Shown here one piece after another: positions 36,208 to 46,387 of a stretch of 64,000 nucleotides of DNA. The position numbers and the translations under genes are program-made. The notes under the pieces were generated by a model. The model was not told the DNA's origin. It saw only the letters and a program-made list of their open reading frames with translations, and ran no database searches. This DNA is from Caballeronia temeraria (GTDB lineage Bacteria; Pseudomonadota; Gammaproteobacteria; Burkholderiales; Burkholderiaceae): positions 1 through 64,000 of the forward strand of contig NZ_FCOI02000027.1 in assembly GCF_001544795.2 (NCBI RefSeq), written 5' to 3'. Numbering within the stretch: the first letter of the stretch is position 1; every line of letters begins with the position of its first letter.

Positions 36208-38029
36208 GTTTTCTCGTCTCATCTCGCGGCGATTTTTCGGCGCGTTCCTGTTCCTCGCGGCTTTTGCGCTGCTTTCGGGCGCCGCGCGCGCTGCCGACGA
36301 TTTCCTCGATCCCGACGTCGCGTTCAAATTCAGCGCATCGGAAAAGCCGGGCGAAGTGGACGTGCGCTACAAGATCGCGGACGGCTACTACATGTACCGT
36401 GAGCGCTTCGCGTTCGCGGTGAAGAGCGGCGACGCGACCATCGGTGCCGCGCAATTGCCGGCCGGCAAAGTCCACTTTGACCAGACGTTCAACAAGGACG
36501 TCGAGACGTATCGCGGCGAACTGCTCATTCGCATTCCGGTGACGAAGGCGAGCGGGCCGTTCGAGATCGCGGTGACGTCGCAGGGCTGCGCGGATGGCGG
36601 CATCTGCTATCCGCCGATGGAAAAGACGTATCGCGTGCGCGGCGACGCGCTTCAGCCCGCGGGCGCGGCGCCAACCACAACGGCGGCGGCCAGCACGGGC
36701 GCGTCGTGGTTCGAGCGCGCGACGAGCGCCGACTACGCGCAATCGATGCTCGAAGGCGGCGGATTCTTCGCCGTCGTCGGACTGTATTTCCTGGCGGGCA
36801 TGGTGTTGAGCCTCTTGCCTTGCTCGTATCCGATGATCCCGATCCTCTCGGCGATCATCGTCGGCGAAGGCGCGCGCGTCACGCGTTCGCGTGGCTTCGC
36901 GTTGTCCGTGTCGTACGTGATCGGCATGGCGCTCGTCTACACGGTGCTCGGCATCGCCGCCGCGCTGATCGGGCAAAGTCTCGGCGCGTGGCTGCAGAAC
37001 CCGTGGGTGCTCGGTGCGTTCGGCGTGCTGCTCGCGGCGTTCGCCGTCGCGCTGATTTCGGGCGTCGATATCGCGTTGCCGGAGCGTTGGCAAAGCGGCG
37101 TCAACGAGGTATCGCGGAAGCGCAGCGGCGGCAAGTTCGCGGCGGTCGCGGTGATGGGCGCGCTGTCGGCGCTCGTCGTCGGCGCGTGCATGACCGCGCC
37201 GCTCTTCGCGGTGCTCGCGTTCATCGCGCATACGGGCAACGCGGCGCTGGGCGGCGCGGCGCTCTTCGCGATGGGCATCGGGCTCGGCGTGCCGCTGCTG
37301 GTCATCGGACTGGGCGCGGGTTCGGTTCTGCCGCGCGCCGGCGCGTGGATGGACGGGGTGAAGGTGTTCTTCGGCGTCGTGCTGCTCGGGGCCGCGTTGT
37401 GGATCGTGTGGGCGGTCATCGGCGCTGTCGCGCAGATGTTGCTCGCGGCGCTGTGGCTGCTGACCGCGGCGGCGTCGCTCGGCTTGTTCTCTTCGGGCTC
37501 GGCGACGCCAGCGGGCGTCTGGAAGCGGCTCGGGCGCGGCCTCGGCGCGGCGTTTGCGATCTGGGCGGCGACGCTGCTCGTCGGACTGGCCGCCGGCTCC
37601 ACGGACCCGCTGCGCCCGCTCGCCGTGCTGGCATCGCGAGGCGGCTCGTCGGCGAATGCGCAAACGCCAGGGCCGATTTTCGCGCCGGTGCGCTCATCGG
37701 CTGAACTGGATTCGGCGGTCAAAGCCGCGGCGCGTCCGGCCATGCTCGATTTCTACGCGGACTGGTGCGTGTCGTGCAAGGAAATGGAGAAGCTGACTTT
37801 CTCCGATGCCCGCGTGCAGGCGCGTCTCGCGCAACTGAATCTCTTGCGCGCGGACGTGACCGCCAACAACATGAACGATCAGATTTTGCTCAAGCGCTTC
37901 AAGCTGTTCGGGCCGCCGGGGATCATTTTCTTCGACGCGCAAGGCAACGAAGTCGCCCGCGTGGTCGGCTACGAATCGGCGGATACGTTTCTGAAGAGTC
38001 TCGACAAAGTCGGCTCGTCGAACGGATAA
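36200..38029 (+). CDS. dsbD: Thiol:disulfide interchange protein DsbD
   Basis: DsbD carries electrons from cytoplasmic thioredoxin across the inner membrane to periplasmic reductases, including the cytochrome c maturation thiol chain. The protein has 609 residues from the ATG at 36200: a signal peptide ending ARA-AD, then a periplasmic alpha domain with its cysteine pair (CADGGICYPP). Eight or so membrane helices follow, with the two essential cysteines (LLPCSYPMIP and GACMTAPLF). The C-terminal thioredoxin domain has CVSC at C523/C526. All six catalytic cysteines are present. The start overlaps the end of cutA. Confidence 0.96.
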   Translation: MFEFSRLISRRFFGAFLFLAAFALLSGAARAADDFLDPDVAFKFSASEKPGEVDVRYKIADGYYMYRERFAFAVKSGDATIGAAQLPAGKVHFDQTFNKDVETYRGELLIRIPVTKASGPFEIAVTSQGCADGGICYPPMEKTYRVRGDALQPAGAAPTTTAAASTGASWFERATSADYAQSMLEGGGFFAVVGLYFLAGMVLSLLPCSYPMIPILSAIIVGEGARVTRSRGFALSVSYVIGMALVYTVLGIAAALIGQSLGAWLQNPWVLGAFGVLLAAFAVALISGVDIALPERWQSGVNEVSRKRSGGKFAAVAVMGALSALVVGACMTAPLFAVLAFIAHTGNAALGGAALFAMGIGLGVPLLVIGLGAGSVLPRAGAWMDGVKVFFGVVLLGAALWIVWAVIGAVAQMLLAALWLLTAAASLGLFSSGSATPAGVWKRLGRGLGAAFAIWAATLLVGLAAGSTDPLRPLAVLASRGGSSANAQTPGPIFAPVRSSAELDSAVKAAARPAMLDFYADWCVSCKEMEKLTFSDARVQARLAQLNLLRADVTANNMNDQILLKRFKLFGPPGIIFFDAQGNEVARVVGYESADTFLKSLDKVGSSNG

Positions 38030-38057
38030 AAAAAAGCGGTGCGTCGAAGCACCGCTC
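38028..38057 (-). terminator. Terminator of hemB
   Basis: Read on the minus strand, AGCGGTGC, a 6-nt loop and GCACCGCT are followed by a T-run of eight. The A-run begins inside the dsbD stop codon, so the convergent genes share almost no spacer. Confidence 0.9.
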
Positions 38058-38067
38058 TGTAGACCGC

Positions 38068-39180
<1,113 letters not shown>

Positions 39181-39266
39181 TCATACCGATCGAGCGAGGC
39201 GCTTGCCGCCGGACTCCCCGCTTCTCCTCCCTGAGCGGGCGCCTGTCGATATTCGATTAGGCTGTT

Positions 39267-39295
39267 AACCCGCCGTCATCGCGGCGGGTTTTTTT
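39267..39295 (+). terminator. Orphan plus-strand terminator between hemB and engB
   Basis: AACCCGCCG (39267-39275), a 6-nt loop and CGGCGGGTT are followed by TTTTT, a good intrinsic terminator on the plus strand. Both neighbours (hemB and engB) are on the minus strand and no plus-strand gene precedes it within 1.2 kb. On the minus strand it lacks a T-run but could still act weakly after engB. Confidence 0.8.
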
Positions 39296-39318
39296 ATGCC
39301 GGCGCGTGCGCGCGGCAC

Positions 39319-39981
39319 TCACTCGGATGCGTCTTCCGGCGCGTTCTCGCCGGCTTCTTCGGGCATCAGCCAGCTTTCGATCTGCTCATGCGCTTCATCG
39401 ATGCCCGTGCGCTTGAGCGCGGAAAAGAGCTGCGCGGTGAGCTCACCGCGATAGCCCGCATCCTTGTATTCGGCGAACGATTTCTTCGTTGCGCGCAGGG
39501 CGTTGGTCATCTCCTGTCGCGTCAATTTGTCGCATTTGGTGAGCAGCGCGTGGATCGGCTTTCCGGTCGGCGCGAACCAGTCGATCATGATGCGATCGAG
39601 CTCGGTGAGCGGGCGGCGCGAGTCCATCATCAGGATCATGCCGCACAGTTGCGCGCGGCTTTGCAGATAGGTGGAAAGCAGCCGCTGCCAGTGTTCCTTC
39701 GCGGCGCCCGGCACTTCGGCGTAACCGTAACCGGGAAGATCGACGAGATAACCGGTGGGCGCGTCTTGCGGGCCGACCGAGAAGTAATTGATGTGTTGCG
39801 TGCGCCCCGGCGTTTTACTCGCGAAGGCGAGCCGCTTCTGGTTGCACAGGATGTTGATGGCGGTCGATTTACCCGCGTTCGAGCGCCCCGCAAATGCGAT
39901 TTCGGGCTGCGGCGTGGGCGGCAGATCGCGCAGATGATTGACGGTCGTGAAGAAGCGGGATTGATGAAGCAGGAATGACAT
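39319..39981 (-). CDS. engB: Ribosome biogenesis GTPase EngB (YihA/YsxC)
   Basis: A GTPase needed for late 50S assembly. The protein has 220 residues from [17 protein letters not shown], where homologues start; the frame is open 35 codons further upstream without similarity. The P-loop [10 protein letters not shown]3 DLPGYGYAE and G4 TKCD are visible. The C-terminal [19 protein letters not shown] is typical. It diverges from the cytochrome c4 gene. Confidence 0.96.
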   Translation of the reverse strand: MSFLLHQSRFFTTVNHLRDLPPTPQPEIAFAGRSNAGKSTAINILCNQKRLAFASKTPGRTQHINYFSVGPQDAPTGYLVDLPGYGYAEVPGAAKEHWQRLLSTYLQSRAQLCGMILMMDSRRPLTELDRIMIDWFAPTGKPIHALLTKCDKLTRQEMTNALRATKKSFAEYKDAGYRGELTAQLFSALKRTGIDEAHEQIESWLMPEEAGENAPEDASE

Positions 39982-40285
39982 GGGCGGGTCCGATCGAAAG
40001 CGCTGCGAAAACCGAAGCCTTGAGAACCCGGCGAATACTGGGCATGCCCCGACTGGCGTCTTTGCGTGTAGCGGGTTATTGTACAATACGACGGATTTTT
40101 AAAGATCAGCACGGGCGCGCAAGACCCAGGCCGCAGGCGGCACCCACAAGGAGCGAGACAGTTTTTTGAGGCTTACTTTTGAGCCTCTTCGTTCGGAAGG
40201 CCAGGGTATCTTGCGGCGATGATCGGGTCGCCGTCGTTTTTTGCAGAACCTCACATTCTCACAAGACGAAAAACAGGGTACGCGA
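39982..40285. promoter_or_regulatory. Divergent promoter region engB / cytochrome c4
   Basis: This 304-base region has no credible gene. It contains the perfect palindrome ATTGTACAAT (40078-40087), which presents a TACAAT -10-like box on each strand, and a GAGGCT/AGCCTC hairpin in the cytochrome leader. -35 boxes are not clear, so the promoter assignment is tentative. Confidence 0.45.
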
Positions 40286-40960
40286 ATGAACCGACTGTAC
40301 AGGTCTCTGGTGGTGATTCGGGCAGCGGCGGCTTTCGGTGCGGGTTTGAGTGGACTAGCGGTATCGATGTCAATAAACGCGGCGGAGCCCGCGCAACCGG
40401 CCAAGCCGGATGTGGCGCGAGGTCAGGCCATCGCGACTCAGGTGTGCGCGGCGTGTCACGCAGCAGACGGCAACAGCGCCGGTGCGGCGTTTCCGAGGCT
40501 CGCGGGGCAGCATGCCGAGTACATCGTTAAGCAGTTGAAGGATTACAAGACGCAGCCGGGCGCAAAGGCGCCGGCGCGCAACAATCCGATCATGGCGGGC
40601 ATCGCGGGCGCGCTGTCGGATCAGGACATGATCAATGTCGCGGCGTATTTCGCGTCGCAGAAGGCCAAGCCCAACTATGCGCGCGACAAGAACGACGTCG
40701 CGCTGGGTCAGAAGATCTACCGTGGCGGCATCGCGGACAAGGGCGTGCCGGCGTGCGCGGCGTGCCACGGAGCAACCGGCATGGGCATTCCGGTGCAGTA
40801 TCCGCGGCTGTCGTGGCAGTGGGGCGATTACACGGTGGCGCAGTTGAACGCCTTCGCATCGGGGCAACGCAACAATAGCGAGCCGATGCACCAGATTTCC
40901 TCGCGCCTGAATGAAGCGGAGATGAAGGCGGTTGCCGACTACATCGCCGGTTTGCATTAA
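40286..40960 (+). CDS. Dihaem cytochrome c4
   Basis: A periplasmic electron carrier that usually feeds terminal oxidases. The protein has 224 residues with a signal peptide (about 1-33, ending INAA-EPA). Two CAACH haem sites lie at C54/C57/H58 and C157/C160/H161. The two halves repeat the same fold, with distal methionine candidates (NNPIMAG and NSEPMHQ). I chose ATG 40286 because it directly starts the signal peptide. It is followed by resB/ccsA, which attach such haems. Confidence 0.95.
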   Translation: MNRLYRSLVVIRAAAAFGAGLSGLAVSMSINAAEPAQPAKPDVARGQAIATQVCAACHAADGNSAGAAFPRLAGQHAEYIVKQLKDYKTQPGAKAPARNNPIMAGIAGALSDQDMINVAAYFASQKAKPNYARDKNDVALGQKIYRGGIADKGVPACAACHGATGMGIPVQYPRLSWQWGDYTVAQLNAFASGQRNNSEPMHQISSRLNEAEMKAVADYIAGLH

Positions 40961-41063
40961 ACGCGCAGCAGTCAGCGTCCAGCGGTTCCCGGCGGCAAAC
41001 CCGGGAATCGCCCATACTACGAAGCCGGTCCCGGAATATCCGAGAAGACCGGCGCAAAACAAG

Positions 41064-41114
41064 AAAAGGGTGGGACGTCGGTCGGTCAGACCGCCAGCGT
41101 CTCCACCCTTTTTT
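41064..41114 (+). terminator. Terminator after cytochrome c4
   Basis: Outer stem AAAAGGGTGG-GACG pairs with CGTC-T-CCACCCTTTT (one bulge). It contains an inner GGTC/GACC hairpin and ends in a T-run. It separates the cytochrome gene from resB. Confidence 0.85.
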
Positions 41115-41134
41115 GCTGTCCAGCCGGAGTTTGA

Positions 41135-43357
41135 ATGAGCGTCACCACATCGGGTTTGCAGTCGAAGTCGAGCCGCCGGGCCATCAGGCATTTCGTCGAA
41201 CTGGTCAGTTCGATGCGCTTCGCCATCGCGTTGCTGGTCATCCTGGCGATCGCGAGCATCATCGGAACGGTGCTCACGCAGGACGACCCGTATCCCAACT
41301 ACGTCAATCAGTTCGGCCCGTTCTGGGCGGACATCTTCCGCGGCATCAGCATCTACACCGTGTACAGCGCATGGTGGTTCATGATGATCCTGATCTTCCT
41401 CGTGATTTCGGTGTCGTTGTGCGTCATCCGCAACAGCCCGAAGATGATCGCGGATATCAAGAGCTGGAAGGATCGCGTGCACGAGGGCGGGCTGCGCGCG
41501 TTCCATCACAAGGGCGAGTTCACGGTTTCGGCGGACCGCGCGCAAACCGCGGCCACGCTCGAGCGCCTCGCCGCGAAGATGGGTTACCGCTTCAAGACGC
41601 GCGAGACCGACAACGGCGCGACGCTCATCGCGGCCAAGCGCGGCGCGATGACGAAGATCGGCTATATCTCGGCGCATGTGGCGATCGTCGTGATCTGTAT
41701 CGGCGGTCTGCTGGACAGCAATCTGCCCATCAAATTGCAGATGTGGATGTTCAACAAGACGCCGATCAACAGCAACGCCGTCATCAACGACATTCCGCCG
41801 GAGCATCGTCTTTCGACGTCGAACCCGACGTTCCGCGGCTACGCGTGGGTGCCCGAAGGCCAGTTCGTCGGCACGGCGATTCTGAACCAGCAGGACGGCT
41901 CGATCATTCAGGACCTGCCGTTCTCGATCCAGCTCAACAAGTTCATCGTCGATTACTACTCGACCGGCATGCCGAAGCTCTTCGCGAGCGATATCGTCGT
42001 GATCGATCACAAGACGGGCAAGCGCATTCCGGCGCGCGTCGAGGTGAACAAGCCGTTCACGTACGACGGCGTCTCGATCTATCAGTCGAGCTTTCAGGAC
42101 GGCGGCTCGAAGCTCGACATGACCGCCTGGCCGATGACCGGCGGCAGCGCGAAGACCGCGCCGTTCAGCGGGACGATCGGCGGCACGGCGCCCATCGGCA
42201 CGCAGTTCAAGGGCGCGCAGGGCGAGACCATCGAGTTCACGGATTTCCGCGCGATCAACGTCGAGAACATGACCGACGGCAACGGTGCGCCGGATGCGCG
42301 CGGCGTCGGCAAGAAGGAAACGCTGCGCGACGCGTTCGACGAGCGTCTCGGTTCCGGCGCGAAGACTTCGAAACCCACGGATTTGCGCAATATCGGCCCG
42401 TCGGTGCAGTACAAGGTGCGCGGCACGGACGGCCAGGCGCGCGAGTACAGCAACTACATGCTGCCGGTGGACGTGAGCGGCCAGCGCATGTTCCTCGCCG
42501 GCATGCGCGTGAGCCCGAACGATCCGTTCCGCTATCTGCGCATTCCCGCCGACGAACAGGGCACGGTCAAGCAATGGATGGATATGCGCGCCGCGCTCGC
42601 CACGCCGGCGACCCGCGCCGAAGCCGCGCGCCGTTTCGCGCTGCGCTCGGTGCCGCGGGAAAACGGCGAATTGCAGAAGCATCTGGAGGAAAGCGCCGTT
42701 CGCGTGCTGAATCTCTTCGCGGGCGCGGACGAAAACGGCAAGGCAATCACGAATCCTCAGATGATTGGCGGGTTCCAGAGCATCGCGATGTTCATCGACA
42801 AATCTGTGCCGAAGGGCGAGCAGGAGAAAGCCGCCGGACTGCTGATGCGCATGCTCGAAGGCGCGATGTGGGACGTATGGCAGATTTCCCGAGAGCAAAA
42901 CGGCCAGCCGGACGCTACAGTGGATGATAAGAATGCCGCGTTCGTACAATCGTCCATCAACGCGCTTTCTGACAGCTTTCTGTACGGTTCGCCGGTCTTT
43001 CTGCAACTGGACAACTTCAAGCAGGTGCAAGCTTCGGTATTCCAGTTGACGCGCGCACCGGGTAAAAATCTGGTGTATCTTGGCAGCCTTCTGCTGGTGG
43101 TCGGCATTTTCGCGATGTTTTACGTGCGCGAACGCCGGCTCTGGTTCTGGCTCAAAGATACGGGCCAGGGCGGCGCGAGCGTGCTGATGGCGATGTCCAC
43201 GGCTCGCCGCACGTTCGATTTCGAGAAAGAGTTCGTGCGCACGCGCGCGCAGATCGCAGCGGCGCTCGGCGTAAAACCCGCCGATCCGTCCCCGGCCTCG
43301 AACGCGCCCCAGCCTTCGCAATCCGAGACTCCGCGCTCGGAAGTTTCAACACGGTAA
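41135..43357 (+). CDS. resB: System II cytochrome c biogenesis protein ResB (Ccs1)
   Basis: ResB with CcsA forms the membrane haem-export and haem-attachment synthetase of System II. The protein has 740 residues. Three N-terminal helices lie at about 30-50, 75-100 and 180-200. A large periplasmic domain (about 205-640) is followed by a last helix near 645-670 (LVYLGSLLLVVGIFAMFYV). RHFVELVSSMRFAIALLVILA opens the conserved core. GGAG at 41126-41129 precedes the ATG. It lies four bases upstream of ccsA. Confidence 0.94.
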   Translation: MSVTTSGLQSKSSRRAIRHFVELVSSMRFAIALLVILAIASIIGTVLTQDDPYPNYVNQFGPFWADIFRGISIYTVYSAWWFMMILIFLVISVSLCVIRNSPKMIADIKSWKDRVHEGGLRAFHHKGEFTVSADRAQTAATLERLAAKMGYRFKTRETDNGATLIAAKRGAMTKIGYISAHVAIVVICIGGLLDSNLPIKLQMWMFNKTPINSNAVINDIPPEHRLSTSNPTFRGYAWVPEGQFVGTAILNQQDGSIIQDLPFSIQLNKFIVDYYSTGMPKLFASDIVVIDHKTGKRIPARVEVNKPFTYDGVSIYQSSFQDGGSKLDMTAWPMTGGSAKTAPFSGTIGGTAPIGTQFKGAQGETIEFTDFRAINVENMTDGNGAPDARGVGKKETLRDAFDERLGSGAKTSKPTDLRNIGPSVQYKVRGTDGQAREYSNYMLPVDVSGQRMFLAGMRVSPNDPFRYLRIPADEQGTVKQWMDMRAALATPATRAEAARRFALRSVPRENGELQKHLEESAVRVLNLFAGADENGKAITNPQMIGGFQSIAMFIDKSVPKGEQEKAAGLLMRMLEGAMWDVWQISREQNGQPDATVDDKNAAFVQSSINALSDSFLYGSPVFLQLDNFKQVQASVFQLTRAPGKNLVYLGSLLLVVGIFAMFYVRERRLWFWLKDTGQGGASVLMAMSTARRTFDFEKEFVRTRAQIAAALGVKPADPSPASNAPQPSQSETPRSEVSTR

Positions 43358-43361
43358 GATC

Positions 43362-44564
43362 ATGGACCTCACACAGACTTCCTCCCACGCCTCCGCCAAG
43401 ACGGAACGTCCGGCATCGGGGCTTCCCGACGTCGCCGAGTTCGACGATCGCCCGTTTCTGCGCAGGCTGACGCTCGTCGACTGGCTCTTCGCCCTCGCGA
43501 TGGTCGCCGGCGCGGGCTTCGCGCTGAACCGCTATCACGCGTATATGGACGTGTACGACACCGCTGTGCTGGTCGGCGCGGTGCCGACGTTCGTCGTGCT
43601 CGGCTGGCGCTGGAAACCGGTGCGCCTGCTGATCGCGATGATCGCGGTCATGTCGCTCTTCTCGATCCAGCTCTATCAGCATGACCTCGCGCGCGCCGAG
43701 ACGAACTTCTTCCTCAAGTACTTCCTGTCGAGCCAGTCCGCAATCCTGTGGATGAGCGCGCTCTTCATTCTCGCGACGCTCTTCTACTGGATCGGCCTCG
43801 TGACGCGCTCGCAAACGGGCGGCGCGATCGGCTCGCGCATGACTTGGGTCGCCGTGCTGATGGGCTTCACCGGCTTGATGGTGCGCTGGTACGAGTCGTA
43901 CATGATCGGCACGGACGTCGGTCATATTCCGATTTCGAATCTGTATGAAGTGTTCGTGCTGTTCTGCCTGATCACGTCGCTGTTCTATCTCTATTACGAA
44001 CAGCATTACGCGACGCGCGCGATGGGCGCGTTCGTGCTGCTCGTCATCAGCGCGGCGGTCGGCTTCCTGATGTGGTACTCGATTGCACGCGACGCGCAGC
44101 AGATTCAGCCGCTCGTGCCCGCGCTGCAAAGCTGGTGGATGAAGATTCACGTGCCGGCGAACTTCATCGGCTACGGCAGCTTTGCCCTTTCCGCGATGGT
44201 TTCCGTCGCGTATCTCGGCAAGCAGCGCGGTTTCATGGCGGACCGCCTGCCGTCGCTCGAAGTGCTCGACGACGTCATGTACAAGTCGATCGCGGTCGGT
44301 TTCGCGTTCTTCACCATCGCGACGATTCTCGGCGCGCTGTGGGCCGCGGAAGCGTGGGGCGGCTACTGGAGCTGGGACCCGAAGGAAACGTGGGCGCTGA
44401 TCGTCTGGCTGAACTACGCGGCGTGGCTGCATATGCGCCTGATGAAGGGCCTGCGCGGCGCGGCTGCCGCGTGGTGGGCGCTGACCGGTCTGATCGTCAC
44501 GACGTTCGCGTTCCTCGGCGTGAACATGTTCCTGTCTGGGCTGCACAGCTACGGCAAGCTCTGA
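43362..44564 (+). CDS. ccsA: System II cytochrome c synthetase subunit CcsA (ResC)
   Basis: CcsA holds haem through the periplasmic WWD motif and, with ResB, links it to CXXCH. The protein has 400 residues with multiple membrane helices. The WWD-type motif AEAWGGYWSWDPKETWALI is near residue 330, with flanking histidines (KIHVPANFIGYG and YAAWLHMRL). It is co-transcribed with resB. A 43-residue hydrophilic N-terminus precedes the first helix. Confidence 0.95.
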   Translation: MDLTQTSSHASAKTERPASGLPDVAEFDDRPFLRRLTLVDWLFALAMVAGAGFALNRYHAYMDVYDTAVLVGAVPTFVVLGWRWKPVRLLIAMIAVMSLFSIQLYQHDLARAETNFFLKYFLSSQSAILWMSALFILATLFYWIGLVTRSQTGGAIGSRMTWVAVLMGFTGLMVRWYESYMIGTDVGHIPISNLYEVFVLFCLITSLFYLYYEQHYATRAMGAFVLLVISAAVGFLMWYSIARDAQQIQPLVPALQSWWMKIHVPANFIGYGSFALSAMVSVAYLGKQRGFMADRLPSLEVLDDVMYKSIAVGFAFFTIATILGALWAAEAWGGYWSWDPKETWALIVWLNYAAWLHMRLMKGLRGAAAAWWALTGLIVTTFAFLGVNMFLSGLHSYGKL

Positions 44565-44581
44565 TCGGCAGCATCGAATCG

Positions 44582-44621
44582 AAAAAACCGCCATGCGTGA
44601 CGAGCGCTGGCGGTTTTTTTT
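44582..44621 (+). terminator. Terminator after ccsA
   Basis: AAAAAACCGCCA (44582-44593) pairs with TGGCGGTTTTTT across a 14-base loop, with a continuing T-run. It closes the resB-ccsA operon. Confidence 0.92.
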
Positions 44622-44695
44622 CGTTTTGCGGTGGAATACTGGCATCCAGACTGCTGTTTTCCCCGTACCAGGATGAACGGAAGGAGTAGCGCTTC

Positions 44696-45688
44696 ATGTG
44701 GATCAAACGAAATCGCCATCTTTATGGCGATGACATCGCGGAACACGAAATCACGCCGCGCGACGTGTTCGAGAATCGCCGGCGGGCGCTGCGTTCGATC
44801 GGTTCGATCGGCGCATTCGCCGCGACGGGACTCGCGAGCGGCCTCGCCCACGCGACGCTGACATCGCCCGACGCCAAGGGCCAGAAGCTCGCGGCGCAGA
44901 CCAATCCGAAGTTCGTCGCGCTCGACAAGCCGACGCCCTTCAAGGACATCACGAGCTACAACAACTTCTACGAGTTCGGCACCGACAAGGACGATCCCGC
45001 CGCGCACGCCGGCACGCTGCGTCCGCGGCCGTGGAAGGTGTCGGTCGAGGGCGCGATCAAGAATCCGAAGGTCTACGACATCGACGACATCCTGAAGCTC
45101 GCGCCGCTGGAAGAGCGCGTGTACCGGCTGCGCTGCGTCGAAGGCTGGTCGATGGTGATTCCGTGGGTCGGCGTCTCCTTGTCCGAACTGATCAAACGCG
45201 CCGAACCGACGGGCAACGCGAAGTACGTGCAGTTCATCACGCTGGCCGATCCGTCGCAGATGCCGGGACTGTCCACGCCGATCCTCGAATGGCCGTATTC
45301 CGAAGGCCTGCGCATGGACGAGGCGATGAATCCGCTCACGCTGCTGACCGTCGGCTTGTACGGCCAGGTGTTGCCGAACCAGAACGGCGCGCCGGTGCGT
45401 GTCGTCGTCCCGTGGAAGTATGGCTTCAAGAGCGCGAAATCGCTTGTGAAGATTCGCTTCGTCGAGAAGCAGCCGCCGACGAGCTGGAATCTCTACGCGC
45501 CGAGCGAATACGGCTTCTTTTCGAACGTGAACCCGACCGTCGATCATCCGCGCTGGAGTCAGGCGACCGAGCGGCGCATCGGCGAGGACGGTTTTTTCCA
45601 GCCCAAGCGCAAGACGCTCATGTTCAACGGCTACGGCGATCAGGTCGCGTCGCTCTATCAGGGCATGGACCTGAAAAAGAACTTCTGA
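44696..45688 (+). CDS. msrP: Periplasmic methionine sulfoxide reductase, molybdopterin subunit MsrP (YedY)
   Basis: MsrP repairs oxidised methionines in envelope proteins using a molybdenum cofactor. The 330-residue protein has a twin-arginine signal (RRRALRSIG from residue 28, then an Ala/Gly-rich stretch to AHA). The molybdenum-ligating cysteine is C147 in [11 protein letters not shown], and the sulfite-oxidase-family fold follows. AAGGAG lies upstream. The stop overlaps the start of msrQ, its haem partner. Confidence 0.96.
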   Translation: MWIKRNRHLYGDDIAEHEITPRDVFENRRRALRSIGSIGAFAATGLASGLAHATLTSPDAKGQKLAAQTNPKFVALDKPTPFKDITSYNNFYEFGTDKDDPAAHAGTLRPRPWKVSVEGAIKNPKVYDIDDILKLAPLEERVYRLRCVEGWSMVIPWVGVSLSELIKRAEPTGNAKYVQFITLADPSQMPGLSTPILEWPYSEGLRMDEAMNPLTLLTVGLYGQVLPNQNGAPVRVVVPWKYGFKSAKSLVKIRFVEKQPPTSWNLYAPSEYGFFSNVNPTVDHPRWSQATERRIGEDGFFQPKRKTLMFNGYGDQVASLYQGMDLKKNF

Positions 45689-46338
45689 TGTCGAGCGCAA
45701 CGGAGATCAAGGGCGCTCGCACGCGCGCCGCTTCCGGGCCGCGCTGGGTCGCGCCGGCGAAGATCGTCGTGTTCATCGCGATGCTGTTTCCGCTCGCGCG
45801 TCTCGTGCTGCTCGGCGCGACGGGCGGTCTGGGCGCGAATCCGATCGAGTTCATCACGCGCTCGACCGGCCTCTGGACGCTCGTGTATCTCTGCATCACG
45901 CTCGCGATCACGCCTGTTCGCCGTTTGACCGGCGTGACGGCGCTCGCGCGTTTTCGCCGGATGATCGGCCTCTACGCGTTCTTCTTCGCCGTGCTGCATT
46001 TCACGACGTACATCTGGTTCGACAAATGGTTCGATGTCGCCGCAATGCTGAAGGACATCGGCAAGCGGCCGTTCATCACGGTCGGATTCGCGGCGTTCGT
46101 GCTGCTGATTCCGCTTGCGGTTACGTCGCCCAAAGCGATGGTGCGCAAGCTCGGCCGCCGCTGGCAGACCTTGCATCGCGCGATCTATCTGATTGCGGCG
46201 CTCGCGATCCTGCACTTCTGGTGGATGAAGGCAGGCAAGCACGATCTCGAACTGCCGAAGATTTACGGCGCGATCGTGATCGTGCTGCTCGGCTGGCGCG
46301 TGATCGCGTGGCTTCGAACACGAAGCAAAGGCGCATAA
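45688..46338 (+). CDS. msrQ: MsrPQ haem-binding membrane subunit MsrQ (YedZ)
   Basis: MsrQ brings electrons from the quinone pool to MsrP. The 216-residue membrane protein of the ferric reductase-like family has about six helices. Histidines at conserved helix positions (FFFAVLHFTTYIWFD, TLHRAIYLIAALAILHFWW) would ligate haem b. The ATG at 45688 shares its A with the msrP TGA, so the pair is translationally coupled. Confidence 0.95.
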   Translation: MSSATEIKGARTRAASGPRWVAPAKIVVFIAMLFPLARLVLLGATGGLGANPIEFITRSTGLWTLVYLCITLAITPVRRLTGVTALARFRRMIGLYAFFFAVLHFTTYIWFDKWFDVAAMLKDIGKRPFITVGFAAFVLLIPLAVTSPKAMVRKLGRRWQTLHRAIYLIAALAILHFWWMKAGKHDLELPKIYGAIVIVLLGWRVIAWLRTRSKGA

Positions 46339-46370
46339 AAAAAGCGATGCCGCTCGGGCATCGCTTTTTT
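46337..46370. terminator. Bidirectional terminator between msrQ and lysA
   Basis: A run of A, AGCGATGCC, loop GCTC, GGGCATCGCT and a run of T: a symmetric hairpin that serves both convergent genes. Confidence 0.95.
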
Positions 46371-46387
46371 CCTGAAGTGCGGAGGGT

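Noticed and set aside
36173-37663. A 496-codon minus-strand frame opposite dsbD
   Set aside because: Highly charged, repetitive Arg/Glu/Asp sequence with no domain; the plus strand encodes all six DsbD cysteines.
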